From Diphasiastrum complanatum (taxonomy: Eukaryota > Streptophyta > Lycopodiopsida > Lycopodiales > Lycopodiaceae): a DNA stretch of 64,000 nucleotides. Below are positions 34,101 to 47,269 of the stretch, in pieces. The stretch covers positions 55,055,848-55,119,847 of the forward strand of contig CM055099.1 in the NCBI GenBank assembly GCA_029204225.1, given 5' to 3'. Position numbers and translations under genes: made by a program. Numbering within the stretch: position 1 is the stretch's first letter; each line of letters opens with the position of its first letter. The notes under the pieces were generated by a model that saw nothing but the letters and a program-made list of their open reading frames with translations, made no database searches and was not told the DNA's origin.

Positions 34101-34763
34101 TTTGGGAATGAAGACTAACAGAGAGATATGAAGATTCGAAACAAAATGAGTGTCCTTCGTTCATAAAAAAATGCTCAACATCTCAAGGAACCTTCACTTT
34201 TACTTCTCGTCTGATTCACTGATGATATTGCTTCAGAAAGACAGGCGAAGGTTCCCCGCCGAGAACTGATATTCTTGCAAAAAAACAAACTTTTCAAACA
34301 AGGGTTATCATAAACTTAGAGAACGTTCACTTTTTATAGTTTTTGTTTGGCAAAGGTTTAGACAAAGGTTCCTCTCAGAGAAACGATATTCTTGCAAATA
34401 GGTGTGAAATTTTTTACAAAAGGTTACCAGAAACTAGTAGAACGTTCATTTAGCCTTTTATTTTTAGAATATATATATTTTTTTTTTATTTATTATTTAT
34501 TTTGGCAAAGGTTTAGGCGAAGATTCCTCTCAGAGAATTGATATTCTTGGATAAAGGTGTGAAACTTTCTACAAAAAGTTATCAACAACTAGTGGAACAT
34601 TCACTCAGCGTTTTATTTTTAGAATATTTATGTTTTTGGCGAAGGTTTAGGCAAAGGTTCCTCTCAGAGAACTGATATTCTTGCAAAAAGGTGTGAAACT
34701 TTCTACAAAAGGTTACCAGCAACTAGTGGAATGTTCACTAGGCCTTCTATACAAAAAAATAAT
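34101..34763 (-). repeat. G2 leader with tandem repeats
   Basis: From ~34241 to 34740 a unit of ~105-155 bp recurs about four times. Each unit has GGC[GA]AAGGTT(TAGGC)AAAGGTTCC, CTCAGAGAACTGATATTCTTG, GTGTGAAACTTTCTACAAAAGG and ACTAGTGGAACGTTCAC. Unit starts are visible at 34348, 34503 and 34637. Compare the scattered GCGAAGGTT words of the G1 leader. Confidence 0.8.
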
Positions 34764-35557
34764 TGTAGTGGGCATTTTCTATCCTACCCTCAACCCTAGA
34801 TTTAAGCACACAAGCATCAAGGAGATGAAGAGGATTTACTAGTTGTCACGCGGAGATTCGTTCCTATGAGAGCGATAACATATTTCATAATCCAACAAAT
34901 GCATATGATTCAAGGCTATCACTAAGATCCATTAACACTAGCATTAACAGTACATACATTAACACTAGATCCACAACAATGATAGAGACTTACTCTTCTC
35001 TCTCTCTCACAAAAAATATAAGAATGATCAATGATTCATGGCTAACACTAAGATCCATTAACAGTAGATCCACAACAATGATAGAGACTTACTCTTCTCT
35101 CTCTCCCTTTCTCTCTCACAAAAAGCATAAGAATGATCAATCCCAATAAGCATCAAATCCAACAATTAGCAAATCCAAAGAAAGCATGAGAGTTAGAGGA
35201 GGAAAGATGAAGAGCAAGGACATTCCATATCCATTCCATGAGAGGGCCAACCCGCTTGTATTGAAATGAAGAGAATATGTAAAAATGATTCAAATTTACC
35301 ACTATATATAGTGGATTTTAGGGCTTTGGCCTCAAATCCTATTGGAAAATTGCTACCTCCCTAACTATTTGAATTTGAAATTTAGAGGGAACCATTTTGA
35401 AAATTGGTGGGAACCCTTTTTACTCACTAACTTGACTATTAGGCCCTACAACATTAAAAGTCCCGCAAAAAGGCATAAAGTCCTTTTATTAACTTTTAAC
35501 TAATCAAATAACTATGCGATCATAAGGGTTGTCTCAATATCCACAAACCCTCCAACA
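34764..35557 (-). repeat. 5' LTR of G2
   Basis: 794 bp, TGTTGGAGGG (minus, at 35557) to CCACTACA at 34764, in the G1 LTR family. It has an internal ~99-bp duplication (AGAGACTTACTCTTCTCTC near 34984 and 35083) and lacks a ~50-bp block present in G1. A TATATATAG-like box lies near 35305 on the minus strand. The expected tRNA-Asp primer site beside 34764 is eroded. Confidence 0.8.
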
Positions 35558-35990
35558 ATTCTAACCATAGTTAATAAATGAGAGGAATTTGACACCCTGC
35601 GTGTGTAAGTCCCAACCTGATGATCACGTAGTTATTTGATTAGTTAAAAGTTAATAAAAGGACTTTAGGCCTATTTGTGGGACATTTAATGTCACGGGGC
35701 CTAATAATCAAGTTAGTGAATAAAAAGGATTCCCACCAATTTTCAAAATGGTTTCCTCTAAATTTTCAAATTCAAATATTTGGTGGGAGAGGACCTTCCA
35801 ATCACTAACTTGACTTTTCGGCCTCTAAACTTATTTACTTGTGTAAATAGCCTTGAAGCCTCTTTATTGCTACCTATTTGATCAAATAACAACGTGATCA
35901 CTGGGTTGGACTTACACACGCAAGGTGAAAAATCCCTCACACTTATTAATTAGGGTTAGGGTTGTCTTGGGATCCGCAAACCCTCCAACA
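35558..35990. repeat. Two further LTR fragments, head-to-head
   Basis: 35558-35765 is a plus-oriented piece of the same LTR abutting the start of G2. 35766-35990 is a minus-oriented 5' end (CAAACCCTCCAACA at 35977-35990). The result is an inverted pair across 35557/35558. Confidence 0.75.
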
Positions 35991-38116
<2,126 letters not shown>

Positions 38117-38129
38117 TTTTCTTTTGCTG

Positions 38130-39756
38130 CTCCCACGGATTTAACGACGACGTACCAAACCCTAGAAAAATACATCCTGGATGCGGTAGCAGCCAAAGCT
38201 ATTCTGGAAAGCAGGATACTATAGTTGGCAACAAATAATACACAACTGCGAGCTGACCTCACCAAGCTACAGCAAGAGCTGATATTAGCTCAGCAACACA
38301 AACAAGCAGGACACTAGGAGATTGCCAAGTTGCAGCAGAAGGAGGAAGGCCTAAACAAATATATTCAAAGCCTCTCCAAAGCGCTGACGGAGGCCTCCAC
38401 AAAGGTGCGAGAGCTTCAAACTGAAGCATTCCAATGGCTTGCCCCCATCCAAGCGCAACTTATGCTTTTGGAAGCAGAGAACACGCGCCTGGGGAAGGAG
38501 GTTAAAGTCTTACAAGAAGAGAAGCTCGTCTGGTAGCTCAAACTGCACCGGACACAAGGCCGCTTTCCCAATCAGAGATGACTCTTCTACGGCGTTAGGT
38601 GCAGATTTATAGCCAAACCCTGGACAACTACCAGGTGGAGTTCAATAAGTATCGGACAAGCGCAATGCAAGAGCTCACCCAGGCCAAGCAAGCCCTCAAG
38701 GCATGCCAGAAATACATGGAAACGAAGGCCCAGCCCTCCCCCGTGGTAATTTCACCGCCACGGAATTTTGACACTGCACAGGCTAGTACCAGCCAAGACC
38801 AGAGCCAGTAGGCAGCAGGGGGATTTCAACCAGATCAAGGGTCCGAAGACCAGGACCAAGGGCAGACAGATGTGGCCGCTGAGATGCACGACCAGAGCCA
38901 AGGCGTGACCACCAGCCAGGGCCCAGCAACATCATCCAAAGGGTTACGAACGATATCTAACAGCCGGGCCTTCCGAAGACCGAAATCCATGGAGGAGAAC
39001 ATCAATGAATTTTTATCCAAATATCCCCACGAGTCATCAAGAGGCGGCTGGCAGTTATCCTTCTCAGAACCACAACCGGAGTGACGACAATAGTTATTTG
39101 AGAGAGACCCTGCGGCCATCAGGGCTTACGTGACGAGTCCGCAACAGTTACGGATGAATACGCATTTCCTGCCATGTCCAAGAAGATCCAAATAGGCGAA
39201 ATGCGGCACTCCTGTGGACCAGATCACACTCAACAATTTCAACTGGCCAATCATCAAATCCGAATATGGATGGACAACAGATGTAGACACCGGAAGGGCT
39301 CTCTCCACATTTGCCAACCACTACATCAATTGCCTCGATCCCACAGTCCGCACGACAGCCTGGGACTTGGAATATTTAATGGGCATTGAAACAAAATGGG
39401 ATGATTTCCTTCCCTCCATATTCTTTGATCCAAATAAGGCGCTCGCTTCCGACAAAGTCGAAGACCAGCTGCCAGTCGCTCGCGTATATTACCTAGTTGC
39501 ATTCCTTGGTGATCCCTAGACGAAATGATTCCAAGCATGGGTGGATCAGGAATGGTTGACAGGAGTTCACAAGTCCTTCCACACGCCAAAGGACTCGAAG
39601 AAACTGGACCATCTCAACTTCATGGAAGACGTTACGGGATATCTCATCCACCAGAGGCGGTCCAAGAGAACGCTCTACTAAACCGGCAGAGTGCTGAGGG
39701 ACCGACACTACTTCAGGCCGTGGGTCATGTTGGGGGTATTCCCAACAAAGAGTAAA
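38130..39756 (+). pseudogene. ORF-X1: coiled-coil protein of unknown family (decayed)
   Basis: One plus-strand protein can be followed through two frames (38130-38536, then 38599-39756), broken by a frameshift and at least five stops. The N-terminal ~200 residues are heptad-rich coiled coil (KYILDAVAAKAIL, TKLQQELILAQQ, VRELQTEAFQW, LEAENTRLGKEV). A Gln/Ser/Pro-rich spacer follows (ASTSQDQSQ). The C-terminal domain has LNNFNWPIIKSEYGW, LSTFANHYINCLDP, WDLEYLMGIETKWD, FFDPNKAL and VARVYYLVAF. The last blocks align with ORF-X2. Base composition is near 50% GC, above the AT-rich surroundings. I recognise no known domain. It may be an extra ORF of an LTR element or a captured host gene. Confidence 0.6.
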
Positions 39757-40545
39757 TAAATAAAATCCTCCAAAAATTTGTTGCGAGGGCATGGCATCCT
39801 GCGTGTATAAGCACATGGCCCAATGAGCACGCAATTGAAGTTAAAATAAACTTGACTTGGGCCTTGTAATTAAAATAAAACTAGAGGCCCAATGTCATTT
39901 TTAAACTTAGAGATCACTTTTTAGAGTTGGGTCCAAATTGGGACTCACATGAATCTTGTGATTTCTAATGTATTTTTTGTGGATCCTTGGATCAAGTTGG
40001 GTCCAAGATGAATGGTTAGGATCATTGTGACTATTAGCCAATAAGATTGAGGGGCAAGGGCCTTCCCCATTTTATAAAAAGGCACCATTTGTACACTATT
40101 TCCATGCTTAATGAGAAGGAGGAAACTCTACCATTTTAGGAAGAGAAACATCCTCATTTTCTATTCACTACTTGCTAATGCTCTTGATTGTGTTTTCCAT
40201 TGCTTTCTATTTCCATGTTTATTGTTTGCCATAGTGAATGCTTTTCCATTAGCAAGCATAAGGATCATTTGAGCTAACCTCCACCCTCACTCTCTATTTC
40301 TCTCTCTTCCTCTCTTCTCTTCTCAACCTCTTCTTTTCTATCCCTTCCCTTCACCCAAACTATGATGAATGTTAGTGTAGAGGAGTAGAGTTAAAGAGGA
40401 GTAGCATAGTGGTGAGTAGAGCTAAGGGAGAAAGTAGGAATCTAACTAAAAGTAATATCTATGCATAGTTAGGCACCTATCCAGTGATCTAACCTTTGTT
40501 GACAGGTGGAAGGGTTATACTACGAAAGATCATCGACCCCACAGT
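39728..40545 (+). repeat. Gypsy-type LTR, plus orientation
   Basis: It starts TGTTGGGGGTATTCCCAACA at 39728. Downstream, GCATCCTGCGTGTATAAGC and TTAAAATAAACTTGACTTGGGCC parallel the corresponding parts of the G1/G2 LTRs. TTTTATAAAAAGGCACC (~40070) is a good TATA box. The ORF-X1 frame runs a few codons into it without a PPT, so the LTR probably truncated ORF-X1 by insertion or deletion. The right end near 40545 is approximate. Confidence 0.6.
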
Positions 40546-40709
40546 GTGAAACCATAAAGTACACTTACCTTCAATTAATGATTGTTCTTGTTAGGATTTT
40601 GTGTCTAAAATTGATCTAGATTGATCTTAATCTGAAGTAGATTGATATCAAGTAATCTGACAACCAATCCCTCTTGAGGATCATATTAGGATCCACTCTT
40701 GGTCCTTTT
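40546..40709 (-). repeat. LTR-B fragment, inverted arm
   Basis: Reverse complement of the start of the adjoining LTR-B copy (40722-40895), with few differences. The pair makes a long foldback with a loop of ~11 bp around TGCAAAAAGTA. Confidence 0.85.
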
Positions 40710-41439
40710 TGTGCAAAAAGTACAAAAAGGACCAAGAGTGGATCCTAATCTAATCCTCAAGACAAATTGGTTGTCAGATTACTTGATCTATCAATCCACT
40801 TGAGATTAAGATCAATCTAGATCAATTCTAGACACAAAATCCTAACAAGAACAATCATTAATTGAAGGTAGGTGTACTTTCTGGTTTCACACATGTGAAA
40901 CACTGTCTGAGTACGGACTCCAACCTGAAAACCAAGTACACATTGATAGAACCTCAAAACAATCAAAACAAATGTAGACAAATGGAGAGAATCACTCAAA
41001 ATTGCTTCCAAAACGAAGATTGGTGTCACACAATGATTATGGCCAAATGTGGCTCTATATATACAAAAAGTGAGAGCTCGTGGTACTGATCATCCCTTTG
41101 ATCCCACATGTGTGGAGGTGCTTTGTCATATGATGATTCATCATGCAAAACTAACACTTGGACAAAACCTTCTATTTTGAGCATTTTTTGGTCCATTTTC
41201 CTTCTATATGGAGATCTACTTGGAAATCTTCTGGAAGTCAAAATTTGCCTACTTCAGCTTATTTCACACATGTGAGCTGTCCTCTACACATGTGATATGA
41301 CACCTAACGAAACGATGTGGCTCATGCAATCAATAGATTGATGCCATGTGTCATATGCCTAGAAAACTAGTTGTTGGCCTTCTTAGCCACTAGAACTTGA
41401 ATTAAATCATATGTACAACCTATATGATTATGGTACTAT
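40710..41439 (+). repeat. LTR-B copy, truncated
   Basis: It begins TGTGCAAAAAGTACAAAAAGG and contains GGTTTCACACATGTGAAAC (40883-40901) and TATATATA (~41055). It stops after TATGATTATGGTAC, where the full family member at 50560 continues for another ~100 bp. LTR-B elements are transcribed toward lower coordinates in this strand layout. Confidence 0.8.
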
Positions 41440-41649
41440 AAAAAAAAGTACAAAAAGGACCAAGAGTGGATCCTAATCTGATCCTCAAGAGGGATTGGTT
41501 GTCAGATTACTTGATCTATCAATCTACTTCAGATTAAGATCAATCTAGATCAATTCTAGACACAAAATCCTAACAAGAACAATCATTAATTGAAGGTAAG
41601 TGTACTTTATGGTTTCACACTATATGAGTACGGACTCCAACTTGAAAAT
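41440..41649 (+). repeat. Second LTR-B fragment
   Basis: A direct repeat of the first ~200 bp of LTR-B (AAAAAGTACAAAAAGG to CGGACTCCAACTTGAAAAT). It ends abruptly at the ORF-X2 element, a candidate inversion breakpoint. Confidence 0.75.
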
Positions 41650-43938
41650 TCAACAATCACAGGCCCAACAAGTCCACATATTGGACACATCTCAATATTT
41701 TAATGCTACGGACCTGATGGAGATAAGCGACAATGAACCAGAAAAGGGGAAGCAACCAGAAAGAAGTCAGACACCTCCACCTCCACCTCCATCTTCAGTT
41801 CTAACACAACACCTGTTTTTTGGTTTAGCCTACCCCAGATCAGTACCCAACCATCTCTAACCCTGAAAAGCTCACTGAAGCAGCCAAACGCTCAATGATT
41901 GGCCCATCCGAAACGAGCTACCACATGCATTGGTTGGTGAGCCAACATCAAATTCTAGAGAACAAGGTCCAACATCAAGACCAAGAGATTGCGCGATATC
42001 AAAGGATGGCCAAATAAAAAGAAAAAGAGACAGTAGAAAGCAGATCTGTGATGGCCGGGCAGAAATCCACCTTGGAAGAGGTCCACCAGCAACTGAAGCA
42101 CCAGATGGTCCAAATCGACCAAGTACAAGATGGATCGTCAGGTGCAATGACAGTTAATGCTCCTCCAGTCAAGCCCGAGGACATTCAAATCCAGGACCCA
42201 CAGGCCTCAGCCATCCGGATGGAGAAATACATAAGGCTGATCCAAGAGCGAGAGGCTGATAAAAAGAATTTTAAAGTATTGTGGCTAAACAAGAGAAGAT
42301 CATCCTGGAGTCCCAGAAGCAGCTAGAAGAAACAACGAAGGCCCTACAGCAAGTCTTGGACAAGGTGAACCAATTATGGGACACGGCGTGCAAGGCCCAA
42401 GCAGGTGCTCACGTAACGAAGCCACAGGACGATGATTGGAATGATGGAGCAGAGAATCATGACGGGCAAACCCACCCATCAGACGGTAGCTCAGGATCGG
42501 GTGGCCAGAGAGCCGGTGTTGCTTCCATGAGCTTTTCCCGACCCCCTCCCACCTTTAACCCTTCCTCCTACTCCGCATTTAATTTCTCTGAAACATTCAT
42601 TCCAACTTACCCAATTCTTCCATCTCCCCTTTCTTCATCACCTCCTAGTCAAATAATGGGCCCATCAAAAGGTCCAGCTGACACCCACAAAGCCCAACGG
42701 GATGAGTTCCTCCAACAACTCCACTCCCCCGGTGCTGCGTATAACTTATTATTTCTGCCTCCTCCTAAATCGTTCACCCTCGCACCCCTCTCCCCAGATC
42801 ACTCCATTCCCGACCTTCCAAAAACTAACACAGACATTGGAGCCGATGATGACTTCCTGGCTGACCGACCGGAGACAAGAAGATTCTCGCCCAGGCCAGA
42901 CACGGGTGCAGATGAGCCGTTGACAAGCGAGCGAGCAAAAGAGAAAGACACGGGCACTAAGGCCCTTGATGATTATCTGGCAAGGCCGCCCCAACCGCGT
43001 AGGACAACTTCCCGTACCCGGCCTAGAAGTAAACTAGCTGATACAAGGGAATCAGAGAGATTTGAAAGAAAATACCCTCCCAATTTGAGGGGTGGCAAAG
43101 AAGACATCGATCAAAGCCAATACTCCACCAGGGCTGAGATCATTACCACACTACAACCGTAGCCAGAATGGCAGAGCAAAGTCCTAAAGGATAGCAGGCG
43201 ACTCCAAGAGGGCACCGGCATGGAAGCGAGTGGATCCTTTTTACATGCTGCTCAAATGCAAAAACCCATGGCCGGTGGAAAAGCCTCAAGTGGAGTTAGT
43301 AAACTGGCCAGTCATTCCGGGAATTACAGAGAGAACCTCCCTGGATGATCTGAGGCTACAGTTACTAGACTTCGGGCACAAATACAAGTCAAGTGTCGAT
43401 CTCTGCGTGCAGGAAAGTGCCGAGTATTGTAGATCCATGGCCTTCCTGATGCAGCAAGAGTATTTCTAGGATCGAGGTTTGGATCCCATTAGGATCAACC
43501 CAAACACAGCCCTCCAGTCAGAAGAAGACCATGAGATGATGGCCAGGCTATACTACAGAGCGGCCTTCATGTCGTCACGCTATGTGACCATGGTGGAAGA
43601 CTGGTAGGAAATGGGCTTCGTAGAAAAAATAAGAGAATATCTGGGGCCCCTTAATTTCGGAAGTAAGCTCCACTTCCAAGTTTTTGAAGCCCTGGGCCAG
43701 AAGATGAGCGAGCGAAAGCAGATGGCGTGACGACGAGGCGAACAAGATTCACAAGAAGTGCTCAAGAGGGCTGGTATGTAGCGGCCAATTGAGGGACTTC
43801 CAATTCTGGAAAATCAATTTTGCGGATAATAAGCACCTGGTTTTACGGAAGCGAACGAAAATCCACGCTTTTCCAAGTGCCAAGCGGAAGACATCACCGG
43901 TGTTGCAGTGGAACCTGCAACATATTAGGGGTGGATAA
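41650..43938 (+). pseudogene. ORF-X2: coiled-coil protein of unknown family in element X (decayed)
   Basis: Plus-strand frames 41690-41860, 42048-42326, 42281-43162 (293 codons) and 43230-43741 form one decayed protein. N-terminally a coiled coil is visible (STLEEVHQQLKHQMVQ, ILESQKQLEETTKALQQVLDKVNQLW). A Pro/Ser/Arg-rich region follows (SPLSSSPPSQ, RPPQPRRTTSRTRPRSK). C-terminally, VNWPVIPGITERTSLDD, YKSSVDLCVQ, IRINPNTAL and MARLYYRAAF align with the C-terminal blocks of ORF-X1. Stops are TAG/TGA types and a frameshift sits near 43200. AGGGGTGGATAA (43927-43938) is a polypurine tract before the LTR at 43939, so the ORF is internal to an LTR element (element X). No gag, protease, RT or integrase is seen with it, hence a non-autonomous or captured-gene element. 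Confidence 0.6.
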
Positions 43939-44084
43939 TGTTAGCTGATTCTCTAGTGCCGAGCCAAGCTGGAGACATAAGTTATCTCTCACCCATGACT
44001 GAGGAGGTCTCAGAAGGAAGAGAGTAGAAGAAGCTGAGAGCCGAGCATGAGAGTCGAGGAACAGATTCAGTGAATCTGTGAACA
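43939..44084 (+). repeat. 3' LTR of element X, internally deleted
   Basis: TGTTAGCTGATTCTC (43939) to GTGAACA (44084), 146 bp. Its first ~120 bp are the reverse complement of 55530-55649. The interior of the LTR is missing compared with that copy. A target duplication CCTTA follows (44085-44089). Confidence 0.75.
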
Positions 44085-44089
44085 CCTTA

Positions 44090-44600
44090 TGTCGTGAGAA
44101 CAGATGCAAGTGATGTTGCAGTTGGAGCAGTTCTATTACAAATGAATAGGCCACTAGCATTTGAAAGCAAAAAATGCACTGGTCCTCAGTTGCGTTATGC
44201 TACGCAGGAATAGGAATTGTTTGCTATAATCCATGCACTTAAAACTGGAGACACTACTTGTGTGATAGTAAGTTTGTAGTGTATACGGATCAATAGCCTC
44301 TTAAGTATTTTTGTAATCAACATGATCTTCGGGGGAGAAAAGCTCGATGGACTGAATTGATGCAAGAATTCGATCATGAAATCCGTTGCATAAGAGGCAG
44401 CTCTAATGAAGTTGCAAATGCTCTTAGTCGGATCGGTGAACTGAATGAGTTGTCATTCACTTAGAATTTTACGGGTCTATATCTTTCGCTGAGAGAAAAA
44501 TATGAATCAAATTTCCATTTTGGTCACATTTGGAACATTGTTCAGACCGGAAGAAATGTGGACAGTGTTGAGTCAGAAACACATGGGACTCAACTAACTA
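44090..44600 (+). pseudogene. Gypsy RNase H (3' half of split element)
   Basis: It begins in frame as VVRTDASDVAVGAVLLQMNRPLAF, the RNase H start with its first catalytic Asp. It continues ESKKCTGPQLRYATQE, a TAG, then ELFAIIHALK, a frame change, and an RWTELMQEFDHEIRCIRGSSNEVANALSR-like end near 44440. Stops and frameshifts are present. It is the continuation of the gypsy RT at 55655-57790, which ends at the matching codon. Confidence 0.82.
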
Positions 44601-45170
44601 GGAAATATAAGAAGATTGTTGAATAGTTCACTATTCAAGATGGATTACTATCTTGGAATGGGAAAGTTTGCGTACCTAGTGACGATGAGCTCAAACGGAA
44701 GATTTTGTTTGAATGTCATGACATACCTTGTGCAGGACATCCTGGTATACACAAGACTTGGGACTTGGTTAAGAGGGAATTTTATTGGCCAAAGCTCAAG
44801 CCATATGTCGAGTCATATGTTGTTAAATGCAAGCCCTGTCAACTAGCAAAGGCTGAACGCCATAAGGCTACTCGTTTGTTACATCCGTTAGATATCCTAG
44901 ATAAGAAACGAAAAAGCATATCTATTTATTTTGTAGTTGGACTTCCAAAGACCCAACGACAAAATGATTCTATTTGGGTTGTAGTGGATCGGTTAACTAA
45001 GTTAGTTGCATTCATACCAGTCAAGTCAACTATAAAGGCTTCTGATTTAGCCTAGATCTTTGTTAAAAGATTATTTCGATTGTATGGTCTACCAAGTGAC
45101 ATTGTTAGTGATAAAGATCCTAAGTTCACAGGTCACTTTTTGTCAGCAGTATTCCATAAACTGGAAACTT
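44601..45170 (+). pseudogene. Gypsy integrase fragment
   Basis: The HHCC zinc finger is present (FECHDIPCAGHPGIHKTW..YWPKLKPYVESYVVKCKPCQLAK, 44705-44850). The core then reads SISIYFVVGLPKTQRQNDSIWVVVDRLTKLVAFIPVKS, where the first catalytic Asp expected before FV.GLP is Tyr. After a TAG at 45053-45055 come LFRLYGLPSDIVSDKDPKFTGHF with the second Asp. The sequence leaves the family near 45165, before the catalytic Glu. It is non-functional. Confidence 0.85.
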
Positions 45171-46057
45171 CTTTGAGTTTGAGTTCTTCTGATAATCTTG
45201 AATCGGATATGTTAAATCTGAAGATCAAAGTTTTTCAGGATCCACACTAAAGGGGAGTGTTAGATTTCTTATGCTCAGTCTTAAACAAATCGTTCAAGTG
45301 ATGAGCATCCTAAAAAACTGAAGGCCGACAACATATTTTTAGGTCGTCACATTTTTTCCCTTTGAGATTTTCTATGTCTTAAAAATCATTGTAAGGCACC
45401 TTCGTCTTTTTCGTCTTTTTCGCTCCGTAGCGAAAAATGCGACACACTGGCCAAGTGGCCAGAATACCTTAGAAATTATTTTTTAGGCACCTTTGTCTTT
45501 TTTTGCTCCTTAGAAAAATACGACACACTGGCCAAGTGGCCATAATACCTTAGAAACCATTTTAAAGGCACCTTCGCCTTTTTGCTTTTTTACTTTTTCT
45601 ACATTGACTAACCAACTTCACCAGCTTGTGAGTAGCCCTAAAAACAGTTGGACGAACAAATATCCCAAAGGCGGTTGGCGGTTACCAACTTTGTACATAT
45701 GCAAAGACTGGCATAAATAGCATTAAAGGCTTGTAAGATATTTTTGACACTTGTAAATCTCTATATTAGCTAAATCAAGCTATGTAAGTGTTAATTTTTG
45801 GAATTTTTCTTTCAATCAGAGTTATCTGTAGCCAGCGTTATCATGCTCAGCAAGCTGAAGTTATTACGTCAAGCTATTGTACTCACTGTTGATTATCAAT
45901 CAGAGTGCAATTTTTGTCTCACTACTGTGTCATTCATTTGCGCATTCTGTATGAATTTTTCTACTTGAATAATTCTGTTGCTAATTTTGTGTTTCCATTC
46001 CTACACGCCTACGCTCTGAGCAACTGAGCCTCCGCTGCGCTCACGACCACTGTTTCA
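45171..46057 (+). repeat. Copia-type 3' end: short tail, PPT and LTR
   Basis: After ~85 bp of tail, AAAGGGGAG (45249-45257) precedes TGTTAGATTTCTTATGC, an LTR running to about 46057 (..CTGTTTCA). The U3-like part has an ~81-bp unit repeated about 2.5 times (45376-45590), each with CGACACACTGGCCAAGTGGCC and GGCACCTT[CT]G[TC]CTTTTT. The boundaries at both ends are approximate. Confidence 0.6.
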
Positions 46058-46800
46058 CGACATGCATATCATAGAATACATTATAAATCTTATGAAAGAC
46101 TGATAAGGATATTTGCACATTTCTTGTTGATCTGCTTGAGTTTTGGGGCACATGTCTTTAGATAGCTTGGATCCTGGATCCATGGGTGTGTCTATCGGTT
46201 TGCAAATCTCCATGCCATATATGTGAAGTACATTATTTAGATAGGACTCTTGGCTTATAGTAATCAACATGCTTGTCCGATCTCCATACCGAGTAGGTAA
46301 TGAACAAGGCCTAAATCAGTCATCTCAAATTTTGATGAAAGCAAAGATTTGGTTTCATGTAGTAACTGATTTGAATTGTTGATAATAAAAAAATCATCAA
46401 CGTATAATGCTATTATAACATAGCTTGACCCTTTACGCTTGAGATATACATTTGAGTCTGCGGAGCAAGAAGTAAAATTATGGTGCAACAAGAAGGGATT
46501 GATTCTTTCATACCAGGCCGTAGGAGCTTGCTTGAGGCCATATAGTGCATTACGCAATTTACATGCCAAATGCTCTTGGCCTTGAAGGACGTAAACTTCT
46601 TGTTGATAAATGAATATTTCTTCTTGTATATATCCATGAAGGAACATTGTCTGGACGTCCATCTGGTGAATGTCTAAGTCTTCTGCAATAACTATAGCCA
46701 ACAAGGTGCAAATAGATTGATGCTTTACCACTAGATTGAACGTGTCAATGTAATCTATTCCATAAACTTGCTCAAATCCCTTACCCACTAATCAAACTTT
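46058..46800 (-). pseudogene. Copia D reverse transcriptase
   Basis: The 174-codon frame 46788-46264 holds the copia RT core: GFEQVYGIDYIDTFNLVV, IHQMDVQTMFLHG (first catalytic Asp), LYGLKQAPTAWYERI, and the YVDDFFI box. It then reads KFEMTDLGLVHYLLGMEI. After a frame break, ISQESYLNNVLHIYGMEICKPIDTPMD leads toward RNase H, which is truncated at ~46058 by an LTR. Catalytic residues survive, frame breaks do not. Confidence 0.88.
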
Positions 46801-47269
46801 CCATTTGGATATTGGTCCATCTGGCTCAAGCTTTAGCCACTTAGAGTCAATCAGTTTTATACTTGCAGGAGGATTAACAAGACTCCAAGTCTTGTTTTTC
46901 ATTAAAGAATCGTACTCAACATCCATAGCGGCTTTCCAATTGTCTGCATCTGACATAGACAGTGCTTATGCAACAGTGGCAAGTTCATCATGACTGATGA
47001 GGGACGAAATGATCAAGTTGTTGTCATTGTCGTGTAGATCTTCGAACTGTAGGTGCTTGAGCAAATGTTTCTCCTGGGTGAATGACTGGGATATCTTCAG
47101 CTTGTGGTTGAACGATCATAGGTCTGGGCCTCGACGATGAATGGAGCTGTTGGGACAAACTCTTGCATTTACTTTTTTTGCTTGAATCATGAAATTTGTC
47201 TTCAAGAAAGACAACATCGTGGTTGACTGAGATCTTACATGTATCAACATCATAAATGCGGTATGTCTT
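46801..47269 (-). pseudogene. Copia D integrase-RT linker
   Basis: Minus-strand sequence between integrase and RT with frame breaks. The expected pre-RT phrase (DAMKDEYDSLMKN-like, with a WKAAMD-type segment) is recognisable in the reverse of 46900-46960. No separate domain. Confidence 0.5.

Noticed and set aside
33880-35810. A simple insertion of G2 into one LTR with a ~45-bp target duplication
   Set aside because: The shared CAAATTCAAATATTTGGTGG segment is far longer than a retrotransposon TSD. Two separate LTR fragments explain it better.
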